A DNA stretch of 64,000 nucleotides from Lingula anatina (GCF_001039355.2 NW_019775691.1:542132-606131), one strand, 5' to 3'; shown: positions 14,501 through 26,430, counted from the stretch's first letter. Notes: generated by a model from the sequence alone, not told the origin. Translations and numbers: made by a program.

Positions 14501-15325
14501 ATATGTGGTGACTAAACGTGTGAAATTTATTTATTCATTTTTGGGGTTGGGGGGGCCCGGGGGGGCCGGGGGGGGGGGGCATGATGGCAATTTCAGACAT
14601 GATTTATTTGTTGTTCAATTTCAAATTTAACAAATTTATCTGTTGTTTGATATAAATTGACCTATCTATTTACTTACTTAATCATTCAGTCCTTGAGCTA
14701 CCTACACATTTACTTAATATTCATTTATCAGATCCAAAATTATCAAAGGCTGGGATAGTGCTGGCAATTTTCCTCTCAGTCAAATCACTACTTTTTCATC
14801 ACTTTTTTTTTCTACAAATGGTTTAAATTTGACTTAAACATGTCAAATCAACCATATTTTGTTTAGCCAACTAAGGTCAGTTTTAGTATTTTGCTAAATT
14901 GGCGAGTGTTAGCGCTACCCCAAAAAATAGAACAGCTTATGACTCACCTGGAGGGCCCCTGCCCAGCATAGACAAAACAGGACCCACTTGGGACTCCTAA
15001 ACCTCTGCAAGAACCCTGGTTTCACACCCCTCCATCCACACTCCTCCTCCTCCTCATCCTCATCCTCGTCATCATCAACCACCGACCCTGAGGTCAACGA
15101 CCCTGAGGTGACTGACCTGTCGCCCTCGCCCTGAGCTGCCTGGTCTCGGTCCACCTCCCCCGGGAGATGTGGGGGTTTAGTGTGCGCAGATTCTTTATTG
15201 TCTGTTGTCATGGCTGGTTTGTGATCGGCATCACTGACGTGAATGTCGTTTTCGTTTTGGGGACTAGATGATGTGCCGTTTGTTGATATGTGGGCGTGTT
15301 TTGTAGAATCTTCCGTCTCTGTCAT
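7760..15325 (-). CDS. SLCO4A1-like: Solute carrier organic anion transporter, SLCO4A1-like (OATP)
   Basis: A 12-TM plasma-membrane transporter for amphipathic organic anions. Eleven coding exons join in frame to 750 aa: 14948-15325, 13495-13948, 13010-13109, 12331-12452, 11603-11767, 11125-11214, 10515-10710, 9726-9885, 8978-9153, 8466-8530, 7760-8106. All have GT/AG borders and matching phases. The ATG follows an in-frame TAA. The N-terminal 126 residues are Ser/Thr/acidic-rich with a D/E run near residues 84-95. Family marks seen are GHKPRWLG, GVTYLDEN, the WVGAWWIGF signature, PAGGGGTFLGG and a Kazal-type Cys-rich extracellular loop spanning exons 8-9 (CGCP...VCGVDG...CHAGC...CSC), then CVPESQKSFALGIQW. 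These match vertebrate OATP4A1 best from memory (722 aa in human). Substrate is not predictable; 4C1 is the main alternative subfamily. Confidence 0.95.
8534..8579. repeat. (ATA)n microsatellite
   Basis: About 15 uninterrupted trinucleotide units. On the minus strand it lies just upstream of the acceptor of the 65-bp SLCO exon 10 (8466-8530), only a few bases from the exon. Confidence 0.9.
9155..9215. repeat. Intronic copy of SLCO exon 9 sequence
   Basis: The segment around AGGAAGATGTACAGGTAAAT in this intron closely repeats the coding stretch of exon 9 near 9049-9072 (AGGAAGATATACAGGTAAAT), which encodes part of a TM start. It is followed by two roughly 48-bp tandem units sharing GCCACAATGACAATTGTGG. 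It is a partial, non-coding duplicate. Confidence 0.6.
9300..9337. repeat. Perfect 18-bp inverted repeat hairpin
   Basis: AATCTCTTCATCAAGTTT at 9300-9317 is followed after 2 bases by its exact reverse complement at 9320-9337. It lies in the SLCO intron between exons 8 and 9. Function unknown; it may be the end of a small foldback element. Confidence 0.8.
10243..10513. repeat. 24-bp minisatellite at a splice donor
   Basis: About 11 degenerate copies of a 24-bp unit near TGTGTTAGGTGTGACAGTAC. It abuts the minus-strand donor of SLCO exon 7 (10515-10710). Because 24 is divisible by 3, both strands stay open and give artificial 8-residue repeats (CVRCDSxx on plus), which I do not regard as protein-coding. 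Confidence 0.85.
10979..11106. repeat. Second array of the same minisatellite
   Basis: Five to six degenerate units of the same TGTGTTAGxTGTGACAG motif in the next intron. It ends about 18 bases from the donor of SLCO exon 6 (11125-11214). One isolated unit sits at 11277-11300. Confidence 0.75.
12425..12800. repeat. 83-bp tandem repeat copying an exon edge and acceptor
   Basis: The 5' edge of SLCO exon 4 and its acceptor (unit from 12425) are repeated from 12508 and 12591, exactly 83 bp apart, with a fourth degenerate copy from about 12737. The second unit keeps an intact TTCCAG acceptor (exon border would be 12535) and almost the same exon bases. The third and fourth have decayed. Confidence 0.85.
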
Positions 15326-16492
15326 GCTTTGTTATTGATCTGTGTCAAGACCTTAGCTGAGACAGACTGAGAAACTGTGGATTTTAATAAATAATTGGCA
15401 TCTGATTTCAGTGTTAGCAAAGGATCCAGACTTCACAAATGACATGAAAACAATTCACAATTCTTAAAATTGTTCTTTGGACAATCAAAATTTCTGTTCA
15501 GCACAGCAGTAATCAGTAATCCTGTAACTGGTCCAGTGGTGTCCATAAACTGGGTCAGTTTGTGAAAGGTTTGTGAAAGGTTGAGAATGCAGGTTCGGTC
15601 AGCAGTGTCAGGTCATGGTGAAAGACTTTGGGCACACTTGAAGAACTACAAAAAAATTTTAAAAAACTGACAATACTGAAATAAATACAATCAACTTCTG
15701 TTACTAGTACATATATCAATACTTGTATTTTGTAAACTCAATTCATTTAATAACTTGAATACATATATTTTATTCATTTACTCTTTCTCACATGTTTATT
15801 TTATTTTTACAGTTAATTACTCTCTTCCAGATACAGTAAATAGAGTGAAATTAATTATCGGTGCCTTAATCTGATTCTATTTCAGCGTAAATTTCAAATG
15901 CTTATATAGAGGGGTTATTTATTTTCCACGTCTCTATACATGCCTGCAGTTATATTTACAGCATATAAAAATGGGACCATTTGGAGAAAAGCGTTAAGCT
16001 AGCATGATCATATTTCATACTGAGTCTGTGCTATCGCCAATGCAACCTTCAGTGTAATTAAGCAATACCCCACCAATGAAATTATTATCACTTTTATCAT
16101 CAATATCTCTTGAAATTATTGACTCATTATCAGCTAAAACATTACCCCGTTTACACAATACCGTAAATCAAACGAGGTAGATGTTAATATGTTCAACTTC
16201 ATTTTCTGATGACTTCCTTGAATGACCCAGACACGGAAAGGTCGACGTCTTAAAAATGTCAATAAAAAAGTCTAAATACTGACGACGTGGATTTCGAGGT
16301 AAACAATGTTGAAGGCGCAGCAACAAGCCACCGTTTCTGACTTAAAATCACTCATCTAAACAAAACCGTTTCATATATAAACACTTTACAATCTTAACCA
16401 TCAAAATATGGTGAATTTTAGCATAAATTTCTCTCCACTTACCAGGATAGTATCCGTTAATATCACGTATGGAGCTTGGCTGCCATGCCGCT
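15326..16492 (-). other. SLCO4A1-like: Probable 5'UTR exons and first intron of the SLCO gene
   Basis: Upstream of the ATG on the minus strand, an acceptor TTTTTTTGTAG borders 15645, so exon 1 with the start codon may run 14948-15645. A strong donor (CCTG|GTAAGTG) borders 16443, suggesting a non-coding first exon from 16443 to about 16490. The intron between them shows nothing else. The transcription start is not determined. Confidence 0.5.
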
Positions 16493-16501
16493 CAGGAAAT
16501 T

Positions 16502-16513
16502 AGGTCAAGGTCA
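16502..16513 (+). promoter_or_regulatory. Candidate nuclear-receptor site (ERR/NR5A type)
   Basis: AGGTCAAGGTCA contains the monomeric ERR/SF-1 consensus TCAAGGTCA and lies just upstream of the inferred first exon of the SLCO gene. The same 12-mer occurs inverted at 525-536. A 9-bp match can be chance; position is the only support. Confidence 0.3.
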
Positions 16514-16835
16514 TTTATGTTTACGATAGGGGGCGTGGATCACGAGACCTATCAGCATGCAGCATACCAAGGTCTCTTGAACTGACCTGTTAAAAGTGCA
16601 AAACTACAGAATAATGTACGGACCTTGCTTGAAGCGAGGTCTGTCTTAAGACGTAGCTTTATAACTTACTTTGGACGCTAAAACTTTTCAATTTAGAGTA
16701 TATATACTTAATTACATGCATGTAGGCCTACTTGAGCTGCACCTAAACAAAAAAAAAATGTTTTTTTTTAATCTTCTTTAATTTGACTCTTAAACTCATG
16801 ACTTAAAGTAAAACATATTCTGGCAGGCCTACGTT

Positions 16836-17020
16836 CAGGGGCGGATCCAGGATTATTTGAAGTGGGCGAACGGTGCCATTTGGTAGGCCTACGGTTTAGA
16901 ACTACGATTCAGCTGGTCAAAATTCTAATTTCAAGAGGGGTCCATTATAATGTTTTTTTTTTTCCTTTTTCAGAAATCGAAGGGGGGGGGGGGGGGTCAG
17001 GACATCTGTCGACACTATGA
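16836..17020. mobile_element. CAGGGGCGG-type DNA transposon copy, right end unclear
   Basis: Starts CAGGGGCGGATCCAGG and shares the internal GTTTAGAACTACGATTCAG and TTTCAAGAGG segments with the copies at 20562-20810 and 25903-26100. The right terminus is not recognisable, and the poly-G run near 16981 may mark decay. Confidence 0.6.
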
Positions 17021-18480
17021 AATTAGCTGCAAGCTTTTTATTGCGTTATTTGAAGGAAACCTTCAAGACATTTTCTGAGACGTTAGACGCTATATGCATC
17101 CTCGCTTCCTGACAAGTTTCAGATTTTCTACTTTTGTAAAAATGAATTAACTAATGTAGATAGATTGGAGAATGTAAGATATGGCTTTGCGAGCGACAGC
17201 AACGAAAGTTGAAAATAAGTCCGTATTCATGTATATGCTGTTTGTGTGGGAAAAGATAAAAGCTAGCGTTTATTTATTTATTTATTATTTATTATTATTA
17301 TTCTTATTATTATTATTTTTTTTTTTTTTTGTACATTGCTAGACTCGTGTTAATTAAGTTCCACTTGGACAAACAATTCTTCCGCCCGCTTACTTTTAAT
17401 AATTTTTCTTTAAATGTTAAACGGACCTATATATATACTGACCTCCCCTGAGACAAGAGACTGATGGGCTGCAGGTCTCTCCTAGGTAAACTGACCGCCA
17501 TTAAAGTGTGTAGAATATGTTCTATTAACAATGTAAATTTAATTCCTGTCGACCTTTTAAGAAACGCTAGCTAAGCATGTACACATATTATCATTATTAT
17601 TATTATTCTTACTTACCTGACGTAGGCTACCTCTAATACATGTAAATGGACATTAGGCTAATAAATAACGATACCCGCTGCACTTAATGTACGTACTGTA
17701 CATATACCTGTACACATATGTATATGTATATGAAAATTTGTGACGATACAAGAGTCCGGTATGTTAGGTATTCGAAGGGAAGTGGCTATAATTTACACAC
17801 GTTATCTATACATCTGAGGAAGTAGTTAAATCTATTGTTATACCGCTCTTTGAATATGTAATACGTCATTATCATGGTTTACGTTGACATGTGCATTGAC
17901 AAGTAGAGGTAACCCTTAATTTGTGCCTTTAGCTCCCGCGAAAACTTGAAGAAACGACGTGCAGATTTTTTTTTTTTTTTTTTTTTTTGCTAGAAATGCG
18001 TGCTTTTTTGCATCTATTCCTTAATTGTTAATTAAATAATGTTTAATATATTTATTTTAGCTGTAGTAGAGCGTACATGTAATTGACTGTCAAGAATAAC
18101 GCAGGTTCTAAGTAAATCCCCCAAAATTGGCCCCACATACACTGTATCATGCTGTCTGTGATTTAATAAAAACGTATCGATGTTTCTATTCCATGATACA
18201 TTTGGTTTGGCTTGCAAATGATATCGTTTTCAGCTAAGGGTCGTCTTCTTACATTGCGTTTCATGCGAGTTTCTTTTTCTGGTATTCTTTTTAAAACTCC
18301 GTCTTGAATGATATATTAGGCAGCGTATACCTCAGCTCTGCTCCCTCTCCCACTTAGCTTCGTACATACCCCCTCCCCCTAGTCTGTTTATCTTAATCTA
18401 TACTTGGATCCATCTTTTGAAGTATTCTTTGGAATTTTTTATGCCATAAAACATTAAGCATTATTATTAATTTTTAACAT

Positions 18481-18486
18481 TTTATT
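18481..18486 (-). terminator. Candidate poly(A) signal of DEG/ENaC gene 1
   Basis: TTTATT on plus reads AATAAA on the gene strand, 350 bases after the stop codon. A hexamer alone is weak evidence in AT-rich DNA. Confidence 0.35.
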
Positions 18487-18835
18487 TCATGGATACCATT
18501 TCTCTTAATATACACACCATACTAGGCCTACACATAAAGCAGACGACAGCAAGACAGAGAAAACACAAGAAAACCACTAACAAAGCAAAAACCTCAGCCA
18601 GGGCCGCTTAAATGCCCTTTTTTAATCGATAATTAATTAATTAATCAAGTTATTAATTTAGTCATTAATAGCTCGCCACAAGAATCTTCTCGTTTCTACT
18701 GTTAAGGCCACATCTGGCCTAATTCTTATCATCCGATAAAATCAAAATTCGCCTAAAGCTTTTTGAGTTAAGCCTTTAGCGTAAGAGACAATTAAACCAA
18801 CGGCAGAGGTAATGAACAAAAATTTACTTAATGTA

Positions 18836-21077
18836 CTAAAGTTTTCCTCCACACAGACGTCTTGCCGCCAGGGCGGCTACAAAATCGATGATTTCCACAG
18901 CCGTCATCAAGGTGCTTCCCAAGATGAGTCCTAAAGCGCCCCCTATATCTGCAAACAGCGCCAACATTGTATATGCCTTCTGTTGAGTCATCTTTTCTAC
19001 GTTTAACGTCTTATAAAAAATCTTAACCTTAACGACATTTTCATCAATATAACTCTCCGTAATGCCGGGATACCGGTGCATTAAGTCCTGCTTGAATGCC
19101 TTGGTCATCTTGGCGTGAGACACAGCATAGTTGTAGATGCGTTCCCGACAGGGGGCGCTGCAGCGACAGGTGGACATGGCGGTGGCGACCTCTTTGAAGG
19201 GCGTGGTCAAACATGGAAAAATCGTGATAGGAGAACAACTTGGGACGTCCGGGAGGTAGTTCATAGGTGGTGACTGGCACCCGCATTTAGCGAGAGTGAA
19301 ATTAAAGCTGAAAAAATGATGTTCAAAACGCACATTATACAGCTATCGTTATTCGTAAGGAGAAATTAGCTTTACATATATTAGCCAGACCCCCATCTAA
19401 ATTTAATTCATACAAAAGGCTGTGTACGTCTTTTTCTTGCAACAAGAAAGAAATTATTCATGTTGGTTAACGTACGTATTGTCATGGACTTCTTTCGATT
19501 AAGATAAGGAGACAATCCCTGTTGTGAAACCGACCCCAAAAATGGCCATTTAGTCACTCACTAGCATTCATTCAGGCAGTTCAGCTGAGAGAACACGGGG
19601 AAATACGCCAGTTCGCTGTCGTGACAGTTTCCATGAGGAGGCGGTAGGTTCTCCACCTAGAAAATCAGACTGAGAACTAGAATGGCAACTTTAAATAAGA
19701 TGGTATAGTCAGACAAGGCTACGTTTACCCAGCAGTTGCCTCGACTTGGAAGTTGACTGGACCAGAAATGTGGCTAAACCAGGGAATGAACTAAACCAGG
19801 ATGTACGTTGGCTAGATCAGGAATAAATGCACTTGATCAGAAAGTTGGCAAGAGGAGATATTGGCCTAGACCAGGAAGTTGGCTACAGCTGGGAATTGGC
19901 TAGAGCAGGCAGTTGGCTAGACCCTAGGATGGGTTAGGCAAGGAAGTTGACTACACTAAAACGTTGGCTACACCAGGGAATGGGCTAGATCAGGCAGTTG
20001 ATTAGACCAAGTAATGGACCAGACTGGATAGTTGGCTGGATCAGTCATTTGGCTAGACTGGGAATGGACTACACCAAGAATATGGCTTAACCAGGAGATG
20101 GCCTAGTTCAGGAATCTGGCTAAAGCAGGAGATTGGCTGGTCAAGGAATCTGGCTAGACCAGGGAATTGACTAGACTAAATACAATCATTGCTTGATAGT
20201 ATATTTATTAACAATTATTTTACTTGTGTACTTTCAACTAACCATGTAGATAAGCATGTTACGCATATTTAGCAAATAAATAAATAAAAACACGCACCTG
20301 AGTTTGCCAGATTGCAATGTCCACAATAGAGCCGGGGGTCACCTTGGTGCCGGCTAGCTGTGGCACGGGGGTTTCACTCGGAGAGTGAACCATCACCTTT
20401 AAATGTGTAACACATGCCCAGTGGTAGTTATTATGATAAAGATTTGGTGTTACAATGAAATGTAAGATGGGTGTTATAGTTAGCCTAATGCATATGTGTC
20501 ATAGATTTTTAAAGTCACCGTGGGTAATATGCGTTTGTCATGGTCTTTTAGCCATCTCAGTTAAGAGAGAATCCAGGTTTATTTGAAGGGGGGGGGGGTC
20601 CGAAGCCGACCCTCTCCCCCCTTGGCGTGGGGTTAGTGGCCCGCTGAAGGACCCCAAATTTCTTTTTGGTATTTTAGAGGGAAAACGGTTCCATTTAAAT
20701 TTGGTACAGTTTAGAACTATGATTCAGCTAGTGAAAATTCTAAAATCAAGATGGGACCTTTGGGGTGATTTTTTTCAGGACCCCTTGACATCCCCCTAAA
20801 TCCGCCACTGTCAATTGCTTAGGCTTATAAAAGATGTGACAGACATATTTAATACGGATGTTACAGTCATGTACTTCTGTTATTATAATAATCTAACACT
20901 CACGTTATAGTCATCTGTTAAAGTCAACTTTATTTCGTAGTTTTAGTTATATTACTACAGGTATACTAGCCATTGTAATACAAAAACGTAATTACGTAAT
21001 AAAGGTGGTATAGTAAGATGTAGAGAGAAAGGTTGAGAGTTACTGGTACACTCACCTCTACACGCACACTCACACAT

Positions 21078-21123
<46 letters not shown>

Positions 21124-23134
21124 CGCACAGTAAATCCGGCCTCTTCAGTATTAAGGAAATACTCGTCAGTTTCAGCATTGAGAACCATTTGTAGTCCGCT
21201 TTCCTTTGCAGCAAGTTCCGTCGTAAGGTTTGATGTGCCTTTACAATAACAAACAGAATGGCTTGATGCAATTGGTGATGCGGTTAACACGTAAACAAAC
21301 ACTTCACATAGCACAGTAATCAAAAACACAATACCACACAACGCACCATAAAACCATACAAAACAACAATTATATATCACGACATAGCGCAACGCAACAC
21401 AATGCAACAATCGCGACACAACACAACACAACATAACACTCTCAATACATAAAGACAACAGAATAAAATACTATACAACAAAATGCAACAGTCACAACAT
21501 AACACAAGACATCAGAATAAAATACAATCACAACAAAACAATCACAAGACAACACAATACATACAAGAGAACAGAATAAAATGCTATACAACACAATGAA
21601 TAGTCACAACATAGCACAACACAAGACAACAGAATAAGATACTATGACAACACAACAATCACAACACAACACAATACATACAAGATAACAGAATCAAATA
21701 TACAACACAATGCAACAGTCACAACACAACAAATAAAATAATGCAAAACAACACAACACAACACAACAGAATAGAACACAATACAATACATTAGAGCACA
21801 ACTTTACCATATTCACATATAACATATTACACTTACCAGTTAGTAGTAAACAGGATATAATACATGTTACGTATAACACTTAGTATTGGCATATAGCACA
21901 TTATAACATGTAACACACATTGCCCTCAAGGTACCTGCATTAAAGGTATAGCAGCGACCTCCGCTTGTCATTGTCTCTGTGAAATTCAGCAAAGACAAGA
22001 AATATCCCGCCTCCCACATAATGTCCTAGAGAATACAAGAAAGCCATGGCTATTCGTTAATAATTGGTGAGCTGTTTAGTCAATGGAACCAACCTTACGC
22101 ACTCTAGTAGAAAAACCATATTGCCCTCCGTAGGAGCACATGAAGTGTAAGTTCCTTTTCACATTGAATATTATATATTTATATGAACTGGTCCGCCTTG
22201 AGAGGCCCTAACTTGTAATTATGCTACAGGTGTCCTCCATTTTACGCGTTCTCCACAAGTTAGCTTCCTCCTACATAGATGAGTAAAGTAACTAACTGTG
22301 ACGATCGAGCTCAGGGGAATTGGGCTGGGGGTACATTAATTTAGGTCTCTTTGAGCGCTTTCAGAACAGCTGACTTATAGATCTGAGGTTCATATATGGC
22401 AACCCACTAAAAGGCTTGTCGCTTGATTCCCGATTAGACACTGTACAGATATTCCCCGCGGGGATTACGCAACAAGCATTCAAGTGGGTCGGCCATATTT
22501 TATCCACCTCACTCCGCTGTTCTGAATGTACTCTTTCTCTTAGAGTATATTGCATTATTAAAAGAAAACGTACCTGGTTGAATAAGAACATTTCCTCTGG
22601 CCTATGACCATGAAAACGAAAGAACTCCGACCAGTTGTAGCCCGTTAGATTCATCTGCGAGACTCTCTGAAATCCTTCCCAGGAGAGCCTCGAAGCCGAG
22701 TATACGTAGGCCATATACTTGACTCCGGCAGCAGTTACACTGGAGTTTCTGAAGATGTTTATATTACACACAGTGACCGCGGGAAAGACGAGTGAGGGCT
22801 CTTGGGAATAAAGAACCTCCACGTTTACGGAGACTGGGTTGCTCTGGTAGTATGCGACTCGGTTCCAGATGTGGTAACAAAGGAAGGCAGCACCTGCCAG
22901 AACGCAGCACAACCACACAGCGCGTCTCACCAAACTGGACTTTGGGTCGACCACGTTCTTGAGTCCTAACACGCTGGCGGACTGGGCGAACGCGACCATG
23001 GCGTCTTTGACAGGTTCATTGTGGTCAGCGTTGTCGGATGTCAACATCTGTGAAGACGTTTTTTCGCCTTGAGCGGAGACTGCATTTCGTTTTTGAAAAC
23101 CACCCAGCCACCCGTGCCCCTTAGATACGTCCAT
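18836..23134 (-). CDS. DEG/ENaC-family sodium channel, gene 1
   Basis: Amiloride-sensitive/acid- or peptide-gated type cation channel, two TM segments and a large Cys-rich ectodomain, acting as a trimer in the plasma membrane. Six exons join in frame to 475 aa: 22574-23134, 21935-22025, 21129-21238, 20298-20396, 19562-19656, 18836-19307. The ATG follows an in-frame TGA by nine codons. Family marks: TM1 near residues 70-90, then FPAVTVCN, CYTFN, GLQMVLNAETDEYF, HSPSETPVP, the CLNEC...CGCQ and CRCSAPC cysteine clusters, and GGALGLILGSTLMTAVE in TM2. Odd points: the gating His-Gly is Leu-Gly (SVLGLKN) and the GxS filter is GST. The first intron contains a MITE. Gating stimulus cannot be read from sequence; ASIC, FaNaC or other subfamilies are possible. 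Confidence 0.93.
19722..20180. repeat. About 20-bp minisatellite in DEG/ENaC gene 1 intron 4
   Basis: Roughly 22 degenerate copies of a unit near TTGGCTAGACCAGGGAAT. It fills most of the intron between exons 4 and 5. Absent from the equivalent intron of gene 2. Confidence 0.85.
20562..20810. mobile_element. CAGGGGCGG-type DNA transposon copy
   Basis: Internal sequence (ATCCAGGTTTATTTGAAGGG, GTTTAGAACTATGATTCAG) and the right end CTAAATCCGCCACTG match the family. Flanks TCAGT and TCAAT fit a decayed 5-bp target duplication. The left terminus is eroded. Lies in DEG/ENaC gene 1 intron 3. Confidence 0.65.
21089..21120. repeat. (GA)n microsatellite near a splice donor
   Basis: Pure GA dinucleotide run preceded by CA-rich sequence. 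On the minus strand it begins about 9 bases after the GTGCGT donor of exon 3 (21129-21238). Confidence 0.9.
21250..21790. repeat. A/C-only strand-asymmetric degenerate repeat
   Basis: Built from ACAACACAACACAAT, TCACAACA and AGAACAGAATAAAAT words in units of roughly 70-100 bp, with very few G or T on plus. The transcript of DEG/ENaC gene 1 therefore carries a U/G-rich intron 2. Confidence 0.75.
22342..22530. mobile_element. Long-TIR MITE in DEG/ENaC gene 1 intron 1
   Basis: Terminal inverted segments share TTCAGAACAGC and its complement at the two ends, with CCCGCGGGGATTAC and GTGGGTCGGCCATATTT inside. Same family as 24575-24760 and 43734-43938. Confidence 0.65.
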
Positions 23135-24574
23135 GTTAACGCCTTGAGCCGCTGGGAATCAGTTCCTTCTCGCTGGAGGCAATCGTGTTAAGTGTCTGTT
23201 TCCAATGTCTGTGCCGTTGCCACTTTTTGTAATGCTTTTGATTAAGGTCTAAATGTTAGCGGTAAATAAGGCGAAAGTCATTTCTATGGCGCTGGTACAT
23301 TAAGCTTTGTTTGAGTTCATAATTTTAACAACTCTGCGGATTTGTTTTGGATGAGAGTTGAGTGCTTCCTATTGATTGGTTGAAACCAGAGCTGCATTTG
23401 TTTTCAATACAGGCACTGGACTCAAAACATATGGCATACCTATGTAATTGAAAGACTATTGATGACCAACCCTGATTCTGTAATTGCAAATTTCATATTT
23501 ATGATCTGATAATGAGTGATGAATAACGTACAAACATTTCCCTTATCTAGATATACTGCAAAAGTGATGGGACTTAATTTTTGTTAAACTGTACTATTTT
23601 CACTTCAATTATCAAGTTCAATAAGCAAATCAATGCTCTGAAAGAATGCTTGAACAATAGCGAATTAGAAATAATAAATTAATGAATAGATAGATAAATG
23701 AAACAAAAAGAGATTTTAATTCATCAAAACTTCGCTTAGTTCCTATTTCGCAGCGTGATATGAGCCCCCTGTAGCCACGGCAAATATTCGGAAGTATTCT
23801 TAATCGTTTCTATAATAAAGCAGTATTTCGTCACAAGTTTACAAATTGGTCAATTAGCATCCTCTCCCTCCATTAACCATTGTTATATCGCGTTCCTGTG
23901 CGACCCCAACGTTTGCTAAATCAATGTCAACTTCATATGATATATCTCCCACTTAGCCAGACACCAAGGTGATCGATGGGATTAGATCATACATTTAGCA
24001 AATAACGTTAACTTTACCAGGTGCTTCATGCACTCAGAATTGTGATGGAAATATTCTTTAAATGACAGCTTCTTGCAATGATTCCTAAATAATAGGCAAC
24101 GAGTGTGAAAAAGTAAAAAAAATAATAATAATAATGTACGAAATCGTTCTGAACTACTCAGTACAACAGCAGCAATCCTGAAATAGAGTGTACGGCATGA
24201 ACACGTTCAAAACAAGATGCGTCATCAGGTGATATTTCTGCGGATCAACTAGTTCTGAATCCGCCCTTGCTCTCCACTACAAGTCTTCTGTCTTATACAG
24301 AATTAAATTGCAGCATATGTAGAGAGTTATGTATCCTATATGTATCCTATGTATCCTAGCTAGTACACTAGTACGTACATAGCTATATATTTATCTCCCA
24401 AAGCTTTCCAACAGCTCCAAACAAGGCAAGGGCAAAATTTAGGGATGTTATTCTCAAGACACAGGTCCACGCCATCTCCTCTCCCGCACTGTAACAATTC
24501 TGGCTTCTGTCAATGCCTTACTTTTATGTTTAATATTAAGATTCAAATCAGTTTTATGCCATAAATAGTGCATT

Positions 24575-24760
24575 TAGGCCGCATTAACGAAGCGGACTAA
24601 CAGATCCACGGACATTTAGCTGACACACTTAAAAGCGTGTAGCATAATCCCATAATAAGACAAAGAATAGATTCCCCGCGGGGAATACACGACAAGCATG
24701 CGATTGGGTCGGCCATATTTGATCTGTGGATCTGTTAGTTCGCTGTCGTGCATGTTACTG
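24575..24760. mobile_element. Long-TIR MITE
   Basis: Left arm AGGCCGCATTAACG...CGGACTAACAGATCCACGGA is inverted at the right as TCTGTGGATCTGTTAGTTCG. The right arm carries ATTCCCCGCGGGGAATAC and GATTGGGTCGGCCATATTTG, as in the copies at 22342 and 43734. Confidence 0.7.
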
Positions 24761-25902
24761 CTGTAGTTTCTGTCAAAAACGAATCCCTCTCCGTCTGGTC
24801 CCGGTCCATGTGCAATCTCACACACGACCACGAATTTCATGTGCTAACACAAGCTTTTTCTATTCAATTGCCACATACATGTACTAATGTTAAACGAGTA
24901 CATTGCATACTGTGTAATAATTTACTCTGTTTTACCCTTATAAAGTGGTGAATATGTTTTATGGTTTACATCTCCTAAAACGAAACATCTTGAAATATTG
25001 TTTTTATTATGATATATTTGGAATGTTCCGGAAGCCCAGTGAACGGCTATATACCAGACATGGAATTGCTTTTTGACTTTTGAGCCCTGTTATTGAATAT
25101 ATTTTCTTCATTAAGGTTGGAAAATTGGCGGCAAAGGATTCCTAACTGATTCCTGTAAGTTGAATGTCAAAAGCGCTAAAATGTACGTATACAATGTATT
25201 AAATAGACCAGTCAACCAAAACCTTAGATGACTTCGACATTTTCCATAATTGACAAAGACGAAAACCATTTCACACTAATTGAACCTTAAGATGATTTTA
25301 TTTGCACTTGTATTTGCACTGACTTGCTTGGCGTTGAATTTACTTTACATTTAATTAACAATTTGTCATTTAACTTTACAATGAAATGTTTCATTCGTCC
25401 AAGATTCCGAGGAGAACTTTTACGAAGGTGTGCGATTTATCTGACATTGAAAACCTGAGACCAAATCGATCCAGACTTGTTACGTAAACGTCTGGTTTTA
25501 GCTGACGATACAATGCCACTTTCGTCGAATAAATGGCATCGATCTCTAACAAGTATGCAGTAGGCGATTCTTAACAATACGTGCAATTTGAAAACTTTTA
25601 TTATTTAAATATAACTATTTCTGTCACATAATGTGGGTCCTATTCTTCTTGATAGAAGAAGGCTTTGAATAAAATATATGACCACACAACTAGGAAATAC
25701 ATAGTTTCACCAATTCGTTGTTATTTTTTCTGTTATGTGCACTGTAATTGAAGATATGTAGTGGCGACATTGATTTTATTGTTTTTATTATTATGAAAGT
25801 ATGTTGCCAAGTTAATTTCTGTCCTTTTTCGCTATTGATCTATGAGCCTTGTTATTTTCGGAAAGTATATACATGAAATATTGCTATTGAAATATCAGAT
25901 CC

Positions 25903-25935
25903 CAGGGGCGGATTAAGAATAATTTGAATTATCTG

Positions 25936-25987
<52 letters not shown>

Positions 25988-26100
25988 AGGAAGAACGGAG
26001 CCTTTGGTACGGTTTAGAACATTCTGCAAAATTCTAATTTTAAGAGAGGACCATTGGTGTGACTTGTTTGCAGAAATCGAAATTTCTAAATCCGCTACTG
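25903..26100. mobile_element. CAGGGGCGG-type DNA transposon with 5-bp TSD
   Basis: Starts CAGGGGCGGATTAAG and ends CTAAATCCGCTACTG. The exact flanking duplication is GATCC (25898-25902 and 26101-26105). A poly-T run of about 50 lies inside. The related sequence at 30450-30520 lacks the insert and acts as an empty site. A short-TIR, CAG-starting element with 5-bp TSD suggests a hAT-like non-autonomous element, inferred. Confidence 0.8.
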
Positions 26101-26413
26101 GATCCATTAGCATTGCATTCATCACCTGTAGAACTCCACAAAATGGGGTATTAAACGATTTAAGTACTTAAATTATGGTGTTTTCCTCAAAGTATTCATC
26201 ATCTGAGAATGTGATTTTGCATGTTTCGAACAATGCTAAATCTGTTATTGTGAAAGTCTGCCCCCTATTCTCAAAATACGGAAACATGACAGTTTTTCAG
26301 TAATTAAAAAAGAAGAATTTTTGAAAGAAAAAAATGCTGGTTTAGTGGGCTGGGGACAAAGGGCTTTCACTGTCAGAAATAAGAAGAAAATATAGTTTTG
26401 AGCCCTGTTGCAA

Positions 26414-26430
26414 TTTATTCTATTTTTATT
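26414..26430 (-). terminator. Candidate poly(A) signals of DEG/ENaC gene 2
   Basis: Two TTTATT hexamers (26414-26419, 26425-26430), AATAAA on the gene strand, lie about 120-135 bases past the stop codon. Confidence 0.45.

Larger units (their letters stand above)
16493..18835. other. Intergenic, SLCO 5' end to DEG/ENaC gene 1 3' end
   Basis: No coding exon seen. Contents are one copy of the CAGGGGCGG transposon family (from 16836), poly-G and poly-T runs, an ATT-rich stretch near 17270-17332, and a TTTATT at 18481-18486 that may be the poly(A) signal of the channel gene. Confidence 0.6.

Noticed and set aside
20955-21458. Minus ORF of 167 codons around DEG/ENaC gene 1 exon 3
   Set aside because: Only 21129-21238 is exon. 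The rest reads through GA, CA and A/C repeats and gives LSLSLS and CVxC artefacts.
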